The notes below the pieces were generated by a model that did not search any database, was not told the origin of the DNA, and saw nothing but the letters and a program-made list of their open reading frames with translations. 5,254 nt of DNA from Hyphomicrobiales bacterium (GTDB lineage Bacteria > Pseudomonadota > Alphaproteobacteria > Rhizobiales > Beijerinckiaceae), in NCBI GenBank assembly GCA_028290085.1, contig JAQGKN010000320.1:1-5254 (forward strand). Reading direction: 5' to 3'. This document shows, in pieces, positions 1-5,254 of the stretch (positions within the stretch are counted from its first letter, which is position 1; each line of letters begins with the position of its first letter). The position numbers and the translations under genes are program-made.

Positions 1-305
1 GCGCGACACCCATGCAGATCCTCCTGCGCCTCAGGCTTTCCTCGGCGCTGGTGCTGATATTCGCGGGCCTCGAAATCGCGGCCGTCATGGCGGTGATCGG
101 CGCTGTCGTCGGTGAATTCGTCGGCGCACAGCAGGGATTGGGCTATCTCATCACGGCGCTGAACTTCAGTCTGGATGTGCCGGGCGTCTTCGCTGTGCTC
201 ATCTTTCTGTCGCTCATCGGTGTCGTTCTGCACGGCATCGTGCGCACGGCAGCGAGCCGCTTCGTCTTCTGGATCCGTCGCGAACAGACGCCCATCATCA
301 CCTGA
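1..305 (+). CDS. ABC transporter permease, SsuC/TauC-like (C-terminal fragment)
   Basis: This is the last ~100 residues of an inner-membrane permease; the 5' part lies before the window. The frame is open from base 3 (Ala-Thr-Pro-Met...) and the Met at base 12 is internal, because the residues around it match the cytoplasmic stretch after the EAA loop in SsuC/TauC-type permeases. The sequence shows two hydrophobic segments, one ending in the family signature IGAVVGEFVGAQQGLGYLI and a final one around VFAVLIFLSLIGVVL. A short basic tail with an aromatic-Arg end (FWIRREQ) follows. Family knowledge: these permeases form the channel of importers for sulfonates, taurine, nitrate, pyrimidine-like compounds or aromatic acids. 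The stop lies 25 nt before the start of a substrate-binding protein gene, so the two are almost certainly one operon. The substrate cannot be told from this fragment. Confidence 0.9.
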   Translation, partial: ATPMQILLRLRLSSALVLIFAGLEIAAVMAVIGAVVGEFVGAQQGLGYLITALNFSLDVPGVFAVLIFLSLIGVVLHGIVRTAASRFVFWIRREQTPIIT

Positions 306-316
306 TTTTTCGTCAT

Positions 317-325
317 GGAGGAGAG
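317..325 (+). promoter_or_regulatory. Shine-Dalgarno that fixes the binding-protein start
   Basis: GGAGGAGAG lies 5 nt before the ATG at 331 and is a near-ideal ribosome binding site. The same frame is open back to an ATG at 175, but that extension overlaps the permease gene and would place a long non-signal sequence before a clear signal peptide. The 331 start is therefore chosen. Confidence 0.85.
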
Positions 326-330
326 ACAAC

Positions 331-1425
331 ATGAAGCCGAATCTGATGAGCCGCAGCTTGATCGCGGCAATGGCGCTGTCTCTCTCCTTTGGTGCATCCG
401 CGCAGAGCGCGTCGGCGCTGGAAAAAGTGCGGCTGCTCATCCCAGTTCGCGCAATCGACGAAGCCTTCGCGCCCTTCGTCGTCGCCAAGCAACTCGGCTA
501 TTTCGAGAAGGAGGGCTATGACGTCAGCCTTCTCGCCGTCGGCGGGTCCAACGAAGCCGCGATCCAGATTTCAGCGGGCAACGGCGAAGTCGGCGCTGCC
601 TCGCCGGGTGAGGCGCTCGTGGGCATGCAATCGGGCAAGCTCGACATCCGCTATTTTTACTCGCTCTATTACGCCAACATCTGGTCGGTCGCGGTGCTGC
701 CCGACAGCCCCATCAAGACGATGGCGGATCTGAAGGGCATGAAGCTCGGCGTGCAGTCCATGGGCAGCGCGGGCACGACATTCGGCCGCGCCTTCGCAAC
801 GCAGGCCGGTCTCGATGGACAGAAGGACATCACCTTTCTCCCCATCGGCATGGGCGCGCAGGCCATCACCTCCGTGAAGCAGAAGATGGTGGATGGTGTC
901 GTCTATTGGGACGCTGCGCTCGCCAAATTCATCACCTCGGGTCTCGATCTGCGCATCGTGCCCTCGCCGGAAAACCTGCGCACGCTGCCCGACGTCGGCC
1001 TTCTTGCAAAGCCGGAGACCATCGAGAAGAACCCCAAAATGCTGGTCGGCGTCGCCCGTGCCGTGGCCAAAGGCTATGACTTCACCATGGCCAATCCCGA
1101 GGCTGCGGTCCTCATGACGTGGAAGACTTATCCGGAGGCACGCGTGCAGGATGCCGATCCCGCCAAAGCACTCGCCGCTGGCGTGATGGTGAGCCAGGGG
1201 CGCATGAAGATCTGGAACACTCAGAAGACCGGCGAAAAGCACGGGCTCCTCTTTGCCGATGACTGGACGCGTCTGATTCAGTTCATGGTGGACCAGAAGA
1301 TCATGCCCGCCGCCGTGCCCGTCGATCGCGTCATCACCAATCAGCTGATCGATCAGATCAACGATTACGACCGCGCCGCCGTCATCGCCGAGGGCAAGAA
1401 GGCCGATCTCGACAATCTGAAATGA
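331..1425 (+). CDS. ABC transporter substrate-binding protein, NMT1/THI5-like (SsuA/TauA superfamily)
   Basis: A 364-residue secreted solute receptor that captures ligand in the periplasm and delivers it to the permease encoded just upstream. Residues 1-29 form a Sec signal peptide: Lys2 and Arg8, a hydrophobic core around residues 10-20 (LIAAMALSLSF), and Ala-x-Ala type sites near 24 and 29. The mature part starts with a strand (KVRLLIPVR, 32-40), followed by the usual opening of the family: FAPFVVAKQLGYFEKEGYDV (46-65), the ligand-loop region GGSNEAAIQI (71-80) and VGAASPGEAL (87-96). The hinge part ADLKGMKLGVQSMGSAG (132-148) is typical of NMT1-like binding proteins. The length is normal. 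It lacks the Cys-rich CCCFC motif of true THI5 enzymes. Ligands known in this superfamily include alkanesulfonates, hydroxymethylpyrimidine-type thiamine precursors and aromatic acids; the sequence does not decide among them. A strong hairpin follows the stop. Confidence 0.92.
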   Translation: MKPNLMSRSLIAAMALSLSFGASAQSASALEKVRLLIPVRAIDEAFAPFVVAKQLGYFEKEGYDVSLLAVGGSNEAAIQISAGNGEVGAASPGEALVGMQSGKLDIRYFYSLYYANIWSVAVLPDSPIKTMADLKGMKLGVQSMGSAGTTFGRAFATQAGLDGQKDITFLPIGMGAQAITSVKQKMVDGVVYWDAALAKFITSGLDLRIVPSPENLRTLPDVGLLAKPETIEKNPKMLVGVARAVAKGYDFTMANPEAAVLMTWKTYPEARVQDADPAKALAAGVMVSQGRMKIWNTQKTGEKHGLLFADDWTRLIQFMVDQKIMPAAVPVDRVITNQLIDQINDYDRAAVIAEGKKADLDNLK

Positions 1426-1432
1426 GATACTC

Positions 1433-1476
1433 CGACCGGCGGCATATCAAAAGCCGCCGGTCGAATGCGTTTTCTT
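1433..1476 (+). terminator. Rho-independent terminator between convergent genes
   Basis: A perfect 11-bp GC-rich stem (1433-1443 pairs with 1453-1463; arm CGACCGGCGGC) with a 9-nt A/T-rich loop. After 6 nt it is followed by TTTTCTT at 1470-1476. It sits 7 nt after the stop of the binding-protein gene. The T-run overlaps the last codon of the convergent aldehyde dehydrogenase gene. The hairpin also lies just downstream of that gene on the minus strand. There it lacks a good T-run, so termination is expected to be stronger on the plus strand. Confidence 0.8.
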
Positions 1477-2911
1477 ACGGCCGCATGCCGATGAACTTCA
1501 CCTGCGAATATTCAGCGATGGCGTAGCGCACGCCCTCGCGCCCGACGCCGCTCTGTTTCATGCCACCGAACGGATAGGCATCGAGCCGGAAGCGGCTGGC
1601 CTCGTTGATCCACAAGGCCCCGACATCGAAATCATCGGCAAAGCGCATGGCGTGACGCAGCGATTGCGTGAAGACGGCGCCCTGCAGTCCGAAGGGAGAG
1701 TCGTTGGCCAGCTCAAGCGCCTCGTCCACACCGTCGAAGGGCACGACTACCGCGAGCGGCCCGAACACTTCTTCGCACCAGAGACGCGCATCGCGCGGCA
1801 CGTCGACAAAAATACCGGGACTGACGATGGCGCCATTGCGCTGCGGTTCGAGCACCGCCCGCGCGCCTCGCGCCATCGCATCTTCGTAGAAACCCATGAC
1901 ACGCGCGGCGGATGCGGCGCTCACCATCGGCCCGACATCTGTCGCAGGGTCGAGCGCTGAGCCGACACGCAGCGCGGCGGCGGCCTTGGTGAAAAGCGGC
2001 AGAAACTCGTCGAGAATCGCGCGATCCACGAGGACGCGTTGTGCGGAAATGCATTGCTGCCCGCTCGCTTCGAAAGCCGCGCCCGCAATCTTCTGCGCTG
2101 CGTCAGCAACATCGGCATCTGCGAGAACGATGTTGGCGGCGTTGGAGCCCAGTTCCGCGAGAAACTTCTTGGCACCAGCGATACGAGCCAGTGCCTGCCC
2201 GCCTTCAGTCCCGCCCGTGAACGAGACAACAGAAACGCCTTTGTGGCCGGCCAGCGCCGCTGCTGTCTCGCGATCGCCTGTCACGATGTTGAAAAGCCCC
2301 CTTGGAAATCCCGCCTCGACGAAAAGTTCTGCAAGGCGGAGGGCGGTGCGCGTACCTGCTGGCGCGGGTTTTCCGATGAAGGCATTTCCAGCGGCAATCG
2401 CAGGCGCAGCCTTCTGCACGAGAAGGTTCACGGGCGCATTGAATGGCGTGATACCCGCCACAATCCCATAGGGAACATGCCGTGTGAAGCCGATGCGTCC
2501 CGTGCCCGGCACCACGGAATCGAGCGGCAAAACCTCGCCCATGATTTGTGGAAGCGCCGCCGCACAGGCCTCGATAAATTCGATGCCGCGTTTGATCTCG
2601 AAACGCGCGACGCGGATCGGCTTGCCCACATCCTCGCGGATCAGCTGCGCAAGTTCCTCGCTCGCACCCGCGAGCGCCCGGGCACAGATCTGCAGCCATG
2701 TAATGCGCTGGTGCACGGGGCTCGAACGGTTCGCGCGAAAGAAAGTAGAAGCGGCGGAAACGGCGGCCTCGACGCCAGCGGCACCGGCCTCGCGGATGGT
2801 GCCGATCTGCTCGCCACTTTCGGGCGCGACGAGGGGGACATCCTGTTGACCAGCTGGACAACTGGCGCCATCGATATGCGATACATAAACAAGGCTGGGC
2901 TGTCCGGTCAT
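1475..2911 (-). CDS. NAD(P)-dependent aldehyde dehydrogenase (ALDH superfamily)
   Basis: A full-length 478-residue cytoplasmic enzyme that oxidises an aldehyde to the carboxylate with NAD+ or NADP+. All catalytic landmarks are visible. They are the oxyanion Asn158 in TPFNAP, cofactor-binding Lys181 in GKPAP, the Rossmann loop FTGGTEGG (231-238), the general base Glu253 in ELGSN, and the nucleophile Cys287 in SGQQC. Also present are Glu381 in EEVFGP and the C-terminal PFGGMKQSG (447-455). The base motif reads ELGSN rather than the common ELGGK, and the residue three after Lys181 is Pro instead of the Glu usual in NAD-specific members. These features recall the phosphonoacetaldehyde/lactaldehyde/GapN-like branches, so substrate and cofactor are uncertain. 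The start at 2911 has GGAG 8 nt upstream (2920-2923). The gene is divergent from the aspartate dehydrogenase gene and convergent with the ABC operon. It is not part of the ABC operon. Confidence 0.93.
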   Translation of the reverse strand: MTGQPSLVYVSHIDGASCPAGQQDVPLVAPESGEQIGTIREAGAAGVEAAVSAASTFFRANRSSPVHQRITWLQICARALAGASEELAQLIREDVGKPIRVARFEIKRGIEFIEACAAALPQIMGEVLPLDSVVPGTGRIGFTRHVPYGIVAGITPFNAPVNLLVQKAAPAIAAGNAFIGKPAPAGTRTALRLAELFVEAGFPRGLFNIVTGDRETAAALAGHKGVSVVSFTGGTEGGQALARIAGAKKFLAELGSNAANIVLADADVADAAQKIAGAAFEASGQQCISAQRVLVDRAILDEFLPLFTKAAAALRVGSALDPATDVGPMVSAASAARVMGFYEDAMARGARAVLEPQRNGAIVSPGIFVDVPRDARLWCEEVFGPLAVVVPFDGVDEALELANDSPFGLQGAVFTQSLRHAMRFADDFDVGALWINEASRFRLDAYPFGGMKQSGVGREGVRYAIAEYSQVKFIGMRP

Positions 2912-2942
2912 GGCGTGGTCTCCGCAAGAATTTCGCGTCGTC

Positions 2943-2969
2943 TCTATATCTGCGCAGATGCTACGACAA
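2943..2969 (-). promoter_or_regulatory. Candidate sigma70 promoter for the aldehyde dehydrogenase gene
   Basis: On the minus strand TTGTCG (2964-2969) and TATAGA (2943-2948) are separated by 15 nt, about 31 nt before the start codon. The spacer is shorter than the preferred 16-18 nt, so the call is weak. The 12-bp palindrome at 2948-2959 falls mostly inside this spacer, where a bound regulator would block or reposition RNA polymerase. Confidence 0.3.
2948..2959. repeat. 12-bp perfect palindrome, candidate operator
   Basis: ATCTGCGCAGAT is its own reverse complement. It lies 36 nt upstream of the aldehyde dehydrogenase start and within its candidate promoter. Its half-site ATCTG/CAGAT recurs as an inverted pair at 3063-3081 near the opposite gene. 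This is suggestive of a dimeric regulator site, but no regulator family is identified. Confidence 0.4.
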
Positions 2970-3027
2970 GGCGAAGTGCAAATCGCAGAAAATATCGCGC
3001 ATGACCATGTTGTACGTCAAAAAGTGC

Positions 3028-3055
3028 TTGGGCGCTGGGCGCGCTTCGCTATGAT
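3028..3055 (+). promoter_or_regulatory. Candidate sigma70 promoter for the aspartate dehydrogenase operon
   Basis: TTGGGC (3028-3033) and TATGAT (3050-3055) are 16 nt apart. This would start transcription near 3062 and give a leader of about 40 nt before the ATG at 3102. The -10 element is good; the -35 matches only in the TTG core. Confidence 0.4.
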
Positions 3056-3062
3056 CGTCGTT

Positions 3063-3081
3063 CAGATCGATTGATTATCTG
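3063..3081. repeat. Spaced inverted repeat CAGAT-N9-ATCTG in the leader
   Basis: CAGAT (3063-3067) and ATCTG (3077-3081) are perfect inverted 5-mers separated by 9 nt. They lie just after the predicted transcription start of the plus-strand operon. They use the same half-site as the palindrome at 2948-2959, in the opposite arrangement. This could be a second operator or chance. Confidence 0.3.
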
Positions 3082-3101
3082 CAGGGTGAGTTGGGGGCGG
3101 C

Positions 3102-3920
3102 ATGGCGGGGCGGCATATCGGACTTATAGGCGTGGGCGCCATCGGTCGCGACGTCGTGTCCCGCCTGATGTCAGGGGCCGCACCGGCACGCTTTACAATC
3201 CTGCGCCGAAATTCCGGATCCGACGACGCTGAAGTCGAGGGTGTCACGCAGGTCACGGATGTCCATGCCCTGATCGCGGCACAGCCCGATCTCGTTGTAG
3301 AGGCCGCGGGACACCAGGCGCTGCAGGATCTCGTACCCGCGATTCTCCGCGCCGGCATTTCGGTCGTGGCGGCATCGGCGGGTTCGCTCGTGCAGGATGA
3401 CGGCGAGGGAACGCTGGAGCAATCGCTCCGGTCTTGCGCAACATTGTCGGGCGCGCGGTTGATCGTGCCCGCAGGTGCGATCGGAGGCCTCGACTATCTC
3501 GCAGCCGTGGCGCCACTCGACGATCTCGCCATCGCCTACACATCGCGCAAGCCACCCCATGCCTGGCGCGACGAACTTGCCGCGCGCGGATTGCTCGAAG
3601 GCGACGTGAAGGGTGAGCTGGTCTTGTTCGAAGGATCCGTGGAAGAGGCCGCACGTCTCTACCCGCGCAATCTGAACGTTGCCGCGACCATCGCGCTGAC
3701 CATCGGCGATACGAAGCGCATTCGCGTTCGTGTCGTCGTCGATGAGCGCGCGGCAGGCAATACGCATGAAATCGAAAGCGTGAGCGCAGCAGGGCGCGCG
3801 CGCTTCGAATTCGTGAACGCGCCCGCGCCGACGAATCCAAAGACGTCCATGGTGACGGCGCTCAGCGTCGCGCAATGCGTCGAGGCTTTTTACGCGACTT
3901 CACTACAACGACAGAAATGA
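3102..3920 (+). CDS. nadX: L-aspartate dehydrogenase (NadX/AspDH family)
   Basis: A 272-residue cytoplasmic oxidoreductase. Characterised family members interconvert L-aspartate and iminoaspartate/oxaloacetate plus ammonia with NAD(P). The N-terminal Rossmann fold begins IGLIGVGAIG with GxGxxG at residues 10-15. Next come a conserved VVEAAG (65-70) and the catalytic-domain blocks IVPAGAIGGLD (121-131), SRKPPHAW (148-155) and YPRNLNVAATIALT (187-200). The catalytic His222 sits in GNTHEI, and the family C-terminus NPKTSMVTALSVAQ (245-258) is present. Length is normal for AspDH. The ATG at 3102 is preceded by G-rich sequence (GGGTGAG at 3084-3090, GGGGG at 3093-3097); neither is ideal. The next gene follows after 14 nt, so they are co-transcribed. 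No nadA or nadC is adjacent, so a catabolic or amine-transfer role is at least as likely as NAD synthesis. The exact oxo-acid substrate is not proven by the sequence. Confidence 0.9.
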   Translation: MAGRHIGLIGVGAIGRDVVSRLMSGAAPARFTILRRNSGSDDAEVEGVTQVTDVHALIAAQPDLVVEAAGHQALQDLVPAILRAGISVVAASAGSLVQDDGEGTLEQSLRSCATLSGARLIVPAGAIGGLDYLAAVAPLDDLAIAYTSRKPPHAWRDELAARGLLEGDVKGELVLFEGSVEEAARLYPRNLNVAATIALTIGDTKRIRVRVVVDERAAGNTHEIESVSAAGRARFEFVNAPAPTNPKTSMVTALSVAQCVEAFYATSLQRQK

Positions 3921-3934
3921 AATGGGAGTAGCAC

Positions 3935-4927
3935 ATGGCCAATCTTCGCCTCAGTCTCGCCTGCGGTCCTTATGACCGTACGCAGGCGCTGATCGACGGA
4001 TCGATCCGTCCCGACGGGATCGATCTCACCTATCTGACAATGCAGCCTGCCGAGATATTCTGGCGCATGCTGCAATATCAGGAGTTCGACGTCTCCGAGA
4101 TGTCGCTGTCGAATTACACGACGCTCGTGAGCCAGGGCAATTCGCCCTACATCGCAATCCCCGTGTTCCCATCGCGCGTGTTTCGTCATGGCTACTTCTT
4201 CATCAATACCGAAAAGGGTATCGAGCATCCGCGCGATCTCATCGGCAAGCGCGGCGGCGTGCCCGAGTACAGCATGACGGCTGGCGTCTACATGCGCGGT
4301 CTGCTGCAGCACGAATATGGCGTGCATCCCAATCAGGTGGAATGGGTGCAGGGCCGGACCGACCGTCTAGGCCGCAAGCTGCCAGCAGACATCAAGCTGA
4401 CCCAGGGCGACCCGACCGTGGAACTCGGCGATCTCCTGGAGCGAGGCGAAATCGACTTCATGATGACCGCGAACAATCCGATTTCGTTCCGCAAGGGCTC
4501 GCCGAAGGTGCGTCGCCTGTTCCCGAACTATGCGGAAGTCGAGAAGGATTATTACCGCCGCACGAAGATTTACCCTATCATGCACACCGTGGTGATCAAG
4601 CGCGAAATCTATGATCGCGATCCGTGGGTGGCGATGAGCCTATACAAGGCATTCTGCGCTGCGAAAGAACGTTCCTATCGCCTCATCATGGAAACAGGTT
4701 CGCCCAAGGCGTCCTTCGCATGGTTGCAGTCCATGATCGAGGAAGAGCAGCAGATCATCGGCAAGGATTGGTATCCCTACGGCATCACGCCGAACAAGGA
4801 GACCATCGAAGCACTGTTGCAATATACATTCGAGCAGGGCCTCAGCGATCGCCTGCTGCAGATTGAAGATCTTTTCGCGCCGAGCACCATGCGCGATATC
4901 CCGCTCGGCGAGGGACAACTCGTCTGA
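3935..4927 (+). CDS. 4,5-dihydroxyphthalate decarboxylase-like protein (PBP-type fold, no signal peptide)
   Basis: A 330-residue protein, matching the usual length of Pht5-type 4,5-dihydroxyphthalate decarboxylases. Family knowledge: these belong to the type II periplasmic-binding-protein/NMT1-like fold, and databases often label relatives as ABC substrate-binding proteins. Visible blocks are LSLACGPYDRTQALIDG (6-22), the EIFWRMLQYQEFDVSEMSLS region (40-59), IPVFPSRVFRHGYFFIN (75-91), GVPEYSMTAGVYMRGLL (108-124), a WVQGRTDRLG loop (137-146), GEIDFMMTANNP (171-182) and YPIMHTVVIKRE (213-224). The N-terminus MANLRLSLAC has no signal peptide, so the protein is predicted to be cytoplasmic, favouring an enzymatic over a transport role. 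GGGAG at 3924-3928, 6 nt before ATG, supports the start. It is the second gene of the aspartate dehydrogenase operon. No phthalate dioxygenase gene is nearby, so the natural substrate may be another carboxylated compound. Confidence 0.8.
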   Translation: MANLRLSLACGPYDRTQALIDGSIRPDGIDLTYLTMQPAEIFWRMLQYQEFDVSEMSLSNYTTLVSQGNSPYIAIPVFPSRVFRHGYFFINTEKGIEHPRDLIGKRGGVPEYSMTAGVYMRGLLQHEYGVHPNQVEWVQGRTDRLGRKLPADIKLTQGDPTVELGDLLERGEIDFMMTANNPISFRKGSPKVRRLFPNYAEVEKDYYRRTKIYPIMHTVVIKREIYDRDPWVAMSLYKAFCAAKERSYRLIMETGSPKASFAWLQSMIEEEQQIIGKDWYPYGITPNKETIEALLQYTFEQGLSDRLLQIEDLFAPSTMRDIPLGEGQLV

Positions 4928-4939
4928 CGCAATGACAGA

Positions 4940-4963
4940 AACGGCCGGAGCGATCCGGCCGTT
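4940..4963. terminator. Hairpin terminator between convergent genes
   Basis: A perfect 10-bp stem (4940-4949 with 4954-4963; arm AACGGCCGGA) is closed by a GCGA tetraloop of the stable GNRA class. On the plus strand it is followed by CCTTTGAG, and on the minus strand the stem runs into TTTCTGT. It sits between the stops of two convergent genes (at 4927 and 4972) and probably serves both, with a somewhat better T-run on the minus strand. Confidence 0.7.
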
Positions 4964-4971
4964 CCTTTGAG

Positions 4972-5254
4972 TTACTGCTTGAGAAGCGCCTTGGTCAGAT
5001 CGAGCGTGGCTTTCGGTGTTTTCATCACCTCTCGTGTGACGTCGTCCATCTCTTCGCCTGTCGCGCCGAAGATTGGAATTTCACGGCTCTTCTGCAATTC
5101 GATAAACGCGGGGTCGTTGACCATCTGCTGGAACGCCTTGCGGAGAGCCGCAAGCCGCTCCGGCGGAACACCAGGCGTCGTAATGATCGAGCGGCCAATT
5201 TCGGACGACGCAGCGATGGCGCGCAGAACAGCCGTGCCTTCTGTCGACGTTCCC
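4972..5254 (-). CDS. Bug/TctC-family tripartite tricarboxylate transporter receptor (C-terminal fragment)
   Basis: The last 93 residues plus stop of a periplasmic solute receptor; the start is beyond the window edge. The translated minus strand contains the family hallmarks near the C-terminus: GRSIITTPGVPPERLAALRK followed by AFQQMVNDPAFIELQKS, then IPIFGATGEEMDDV and a final helical tail ending LLKQ. This is the characteristic GR-P-GVP-ER-ALR-AF-DPAF pattern of Bug proteins. They bind carboxylates (citrate, aromatic acids, dicarboxylates, some amides) for TctAB importers or act as orphan receptors. The gene is convergent with the Pht5-like operon across the hairpin at 4940-4963. Ligand and partner TctA/TctB genes are not visible. 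Confidence 0.85.
   Translation of the reverse strand, partial: GTSTEGTAVLRAIAASSEIGRSIITTPGVPPERLAALRKAFQQMVNDPAFIELQKSREIPIFGATGEEMDDVTREVMKTPKATLDLTKALLKQ

Larger units (their letters stand above)
2912..3101. promoter_or_regulatory. Divergent intergenic control region
   Basis: These 190 nt separate the two divergent start codons and hold no convincing gene. They are visibly richer in A/T than the flanking genes, for example around 2976-2996. The region contains a candidate sigma70 promoter for each direction, a perfect palindrome at 2948-2959 and a spaced inverted repeat at 3063-3081, described separately. Co-regulation of the two flanking transcription units is the natural reading. No regulator gene is in the window. 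Confidence 0.6.

Noticed and set aside
12..305. A small standalone 97-residue membrane protein starting at the ATG at base 12
   Set aside because: The frame is open to the window edge and the sequence matches the C-terminal third of SsuC/TauC-type permeases, so this is a truncated view of a longer gene.
175..330. A 52-codon N-terminal extension of the binding protein
   Set aside because: It overlaps the permease gene in another frame, and the signal peptide plus strong ribosome binding site support the start at 331.
571..1242. A 223-codon minus-strand open frame opposite the binding-protein gene
   Set aside because: The His/Gly/Asp-rich translation has no family pattern and the opposite strand encodes a clear receptor; it is a codon-bias shadow.
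1345..1356. The palindrome CTGATCGATCAG near the end of the binding-protein gene
   Set aside because: It is explained by the coding of Leu-Ile-Asp-Gln with repeated GATC and has no promoter context.
2039..3004. A 321-codon open frame on the plus strand opposite the aldehyde dehydrogenase
   Set aside because: It is antisense to a gene with all catalytic motifs, its translation is Arg/Cys-rich without recognisable domain, and long antisense frames are common in GC-rich genes.
3010..3020. TTG-N5-CAA (TTGTACGTCAA) upstream of the plus-strand promoter as a LysR-type box
   Set aside because: The arms are only 3 bp, the centre is not symmetric, and no LysR gene is in the window; chance occurrence is likely.
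3171..3875. A 234-codon minus-strand open frame opposite the aspartate dehydrogenase
   Set aside because: It lies wholly within a well-supported gene and its product shows no recognisable domain.

Overview
The window is a 5.25 kb, GC-rich piece of a bacterial chromosome or large replicon. It is densely packed and looks like accessory catabolic and transport DNA from a proteobacterium. An alphaproteobacterium of the Hyphomicrobiales type is my best guess. That guess rests on base composition, codon use, and the pairing of an SsuA/NMT1-type ABC system with a TctC/Bug-type receptor; no rRNA or other marker gene is present. There are no tRNA, CRISPR, IS or phage features.

Layout. (1) Positions 1-305 (+): the 3' end of an ABC transporter permease. 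It is followed after 25 nt by (2) 331-1425 (+), the secreted NMT1/THI5-like substrate-binding protein of the same transporter. This unit ends at a strong hairpin, 1433-1463. (3) 1475-2911 (-): a complete NAD(P)-dependent aldehyde dehydrogenase, convergent with the ABC operon. (4) 2912-3101: a 190-nt divergent intergenic region with candidate promoters in both directions, a perfect 12-bp palindrome and a second, spaced inverted repeat built from the same half-site. (5) 3102-3920 (+): an L-aspartate dehydrogenase (NadX family). (6) 3935-4927 (+), 14 nt downstream: a leaderless protein related to 4,5-dihydroxyphthalate decarboxylase (Pht5), which has a periplasmic-binding-protein-type fold. A hairpin follows at 4940-4963. 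(7) 4972-5254 (-): the C-terminal 93 residues of a Bug/TctC-family tripartite tricarboxylate transporter receptor, running off the window.

How the parts may work together (inference). The aldehyde dehydrogenase and the aspartate dehydrogenase/Pht5-like pair diverge from a shared control region and are closed on both sides by hairpins. This looks like one regulated module for degrading a small organic acid or aromatic compound. The flanking ABC system and Bug receptor would take up candidate substrates. The actual substrate cannot be read from the sequence. No regulator gene, ring-cleavage enzyme or phthalate dioxygenase lies in the window. All families are known. I see no clear case for an undescribed system, but the gene combination and the shared operator-like repeats merit checking.
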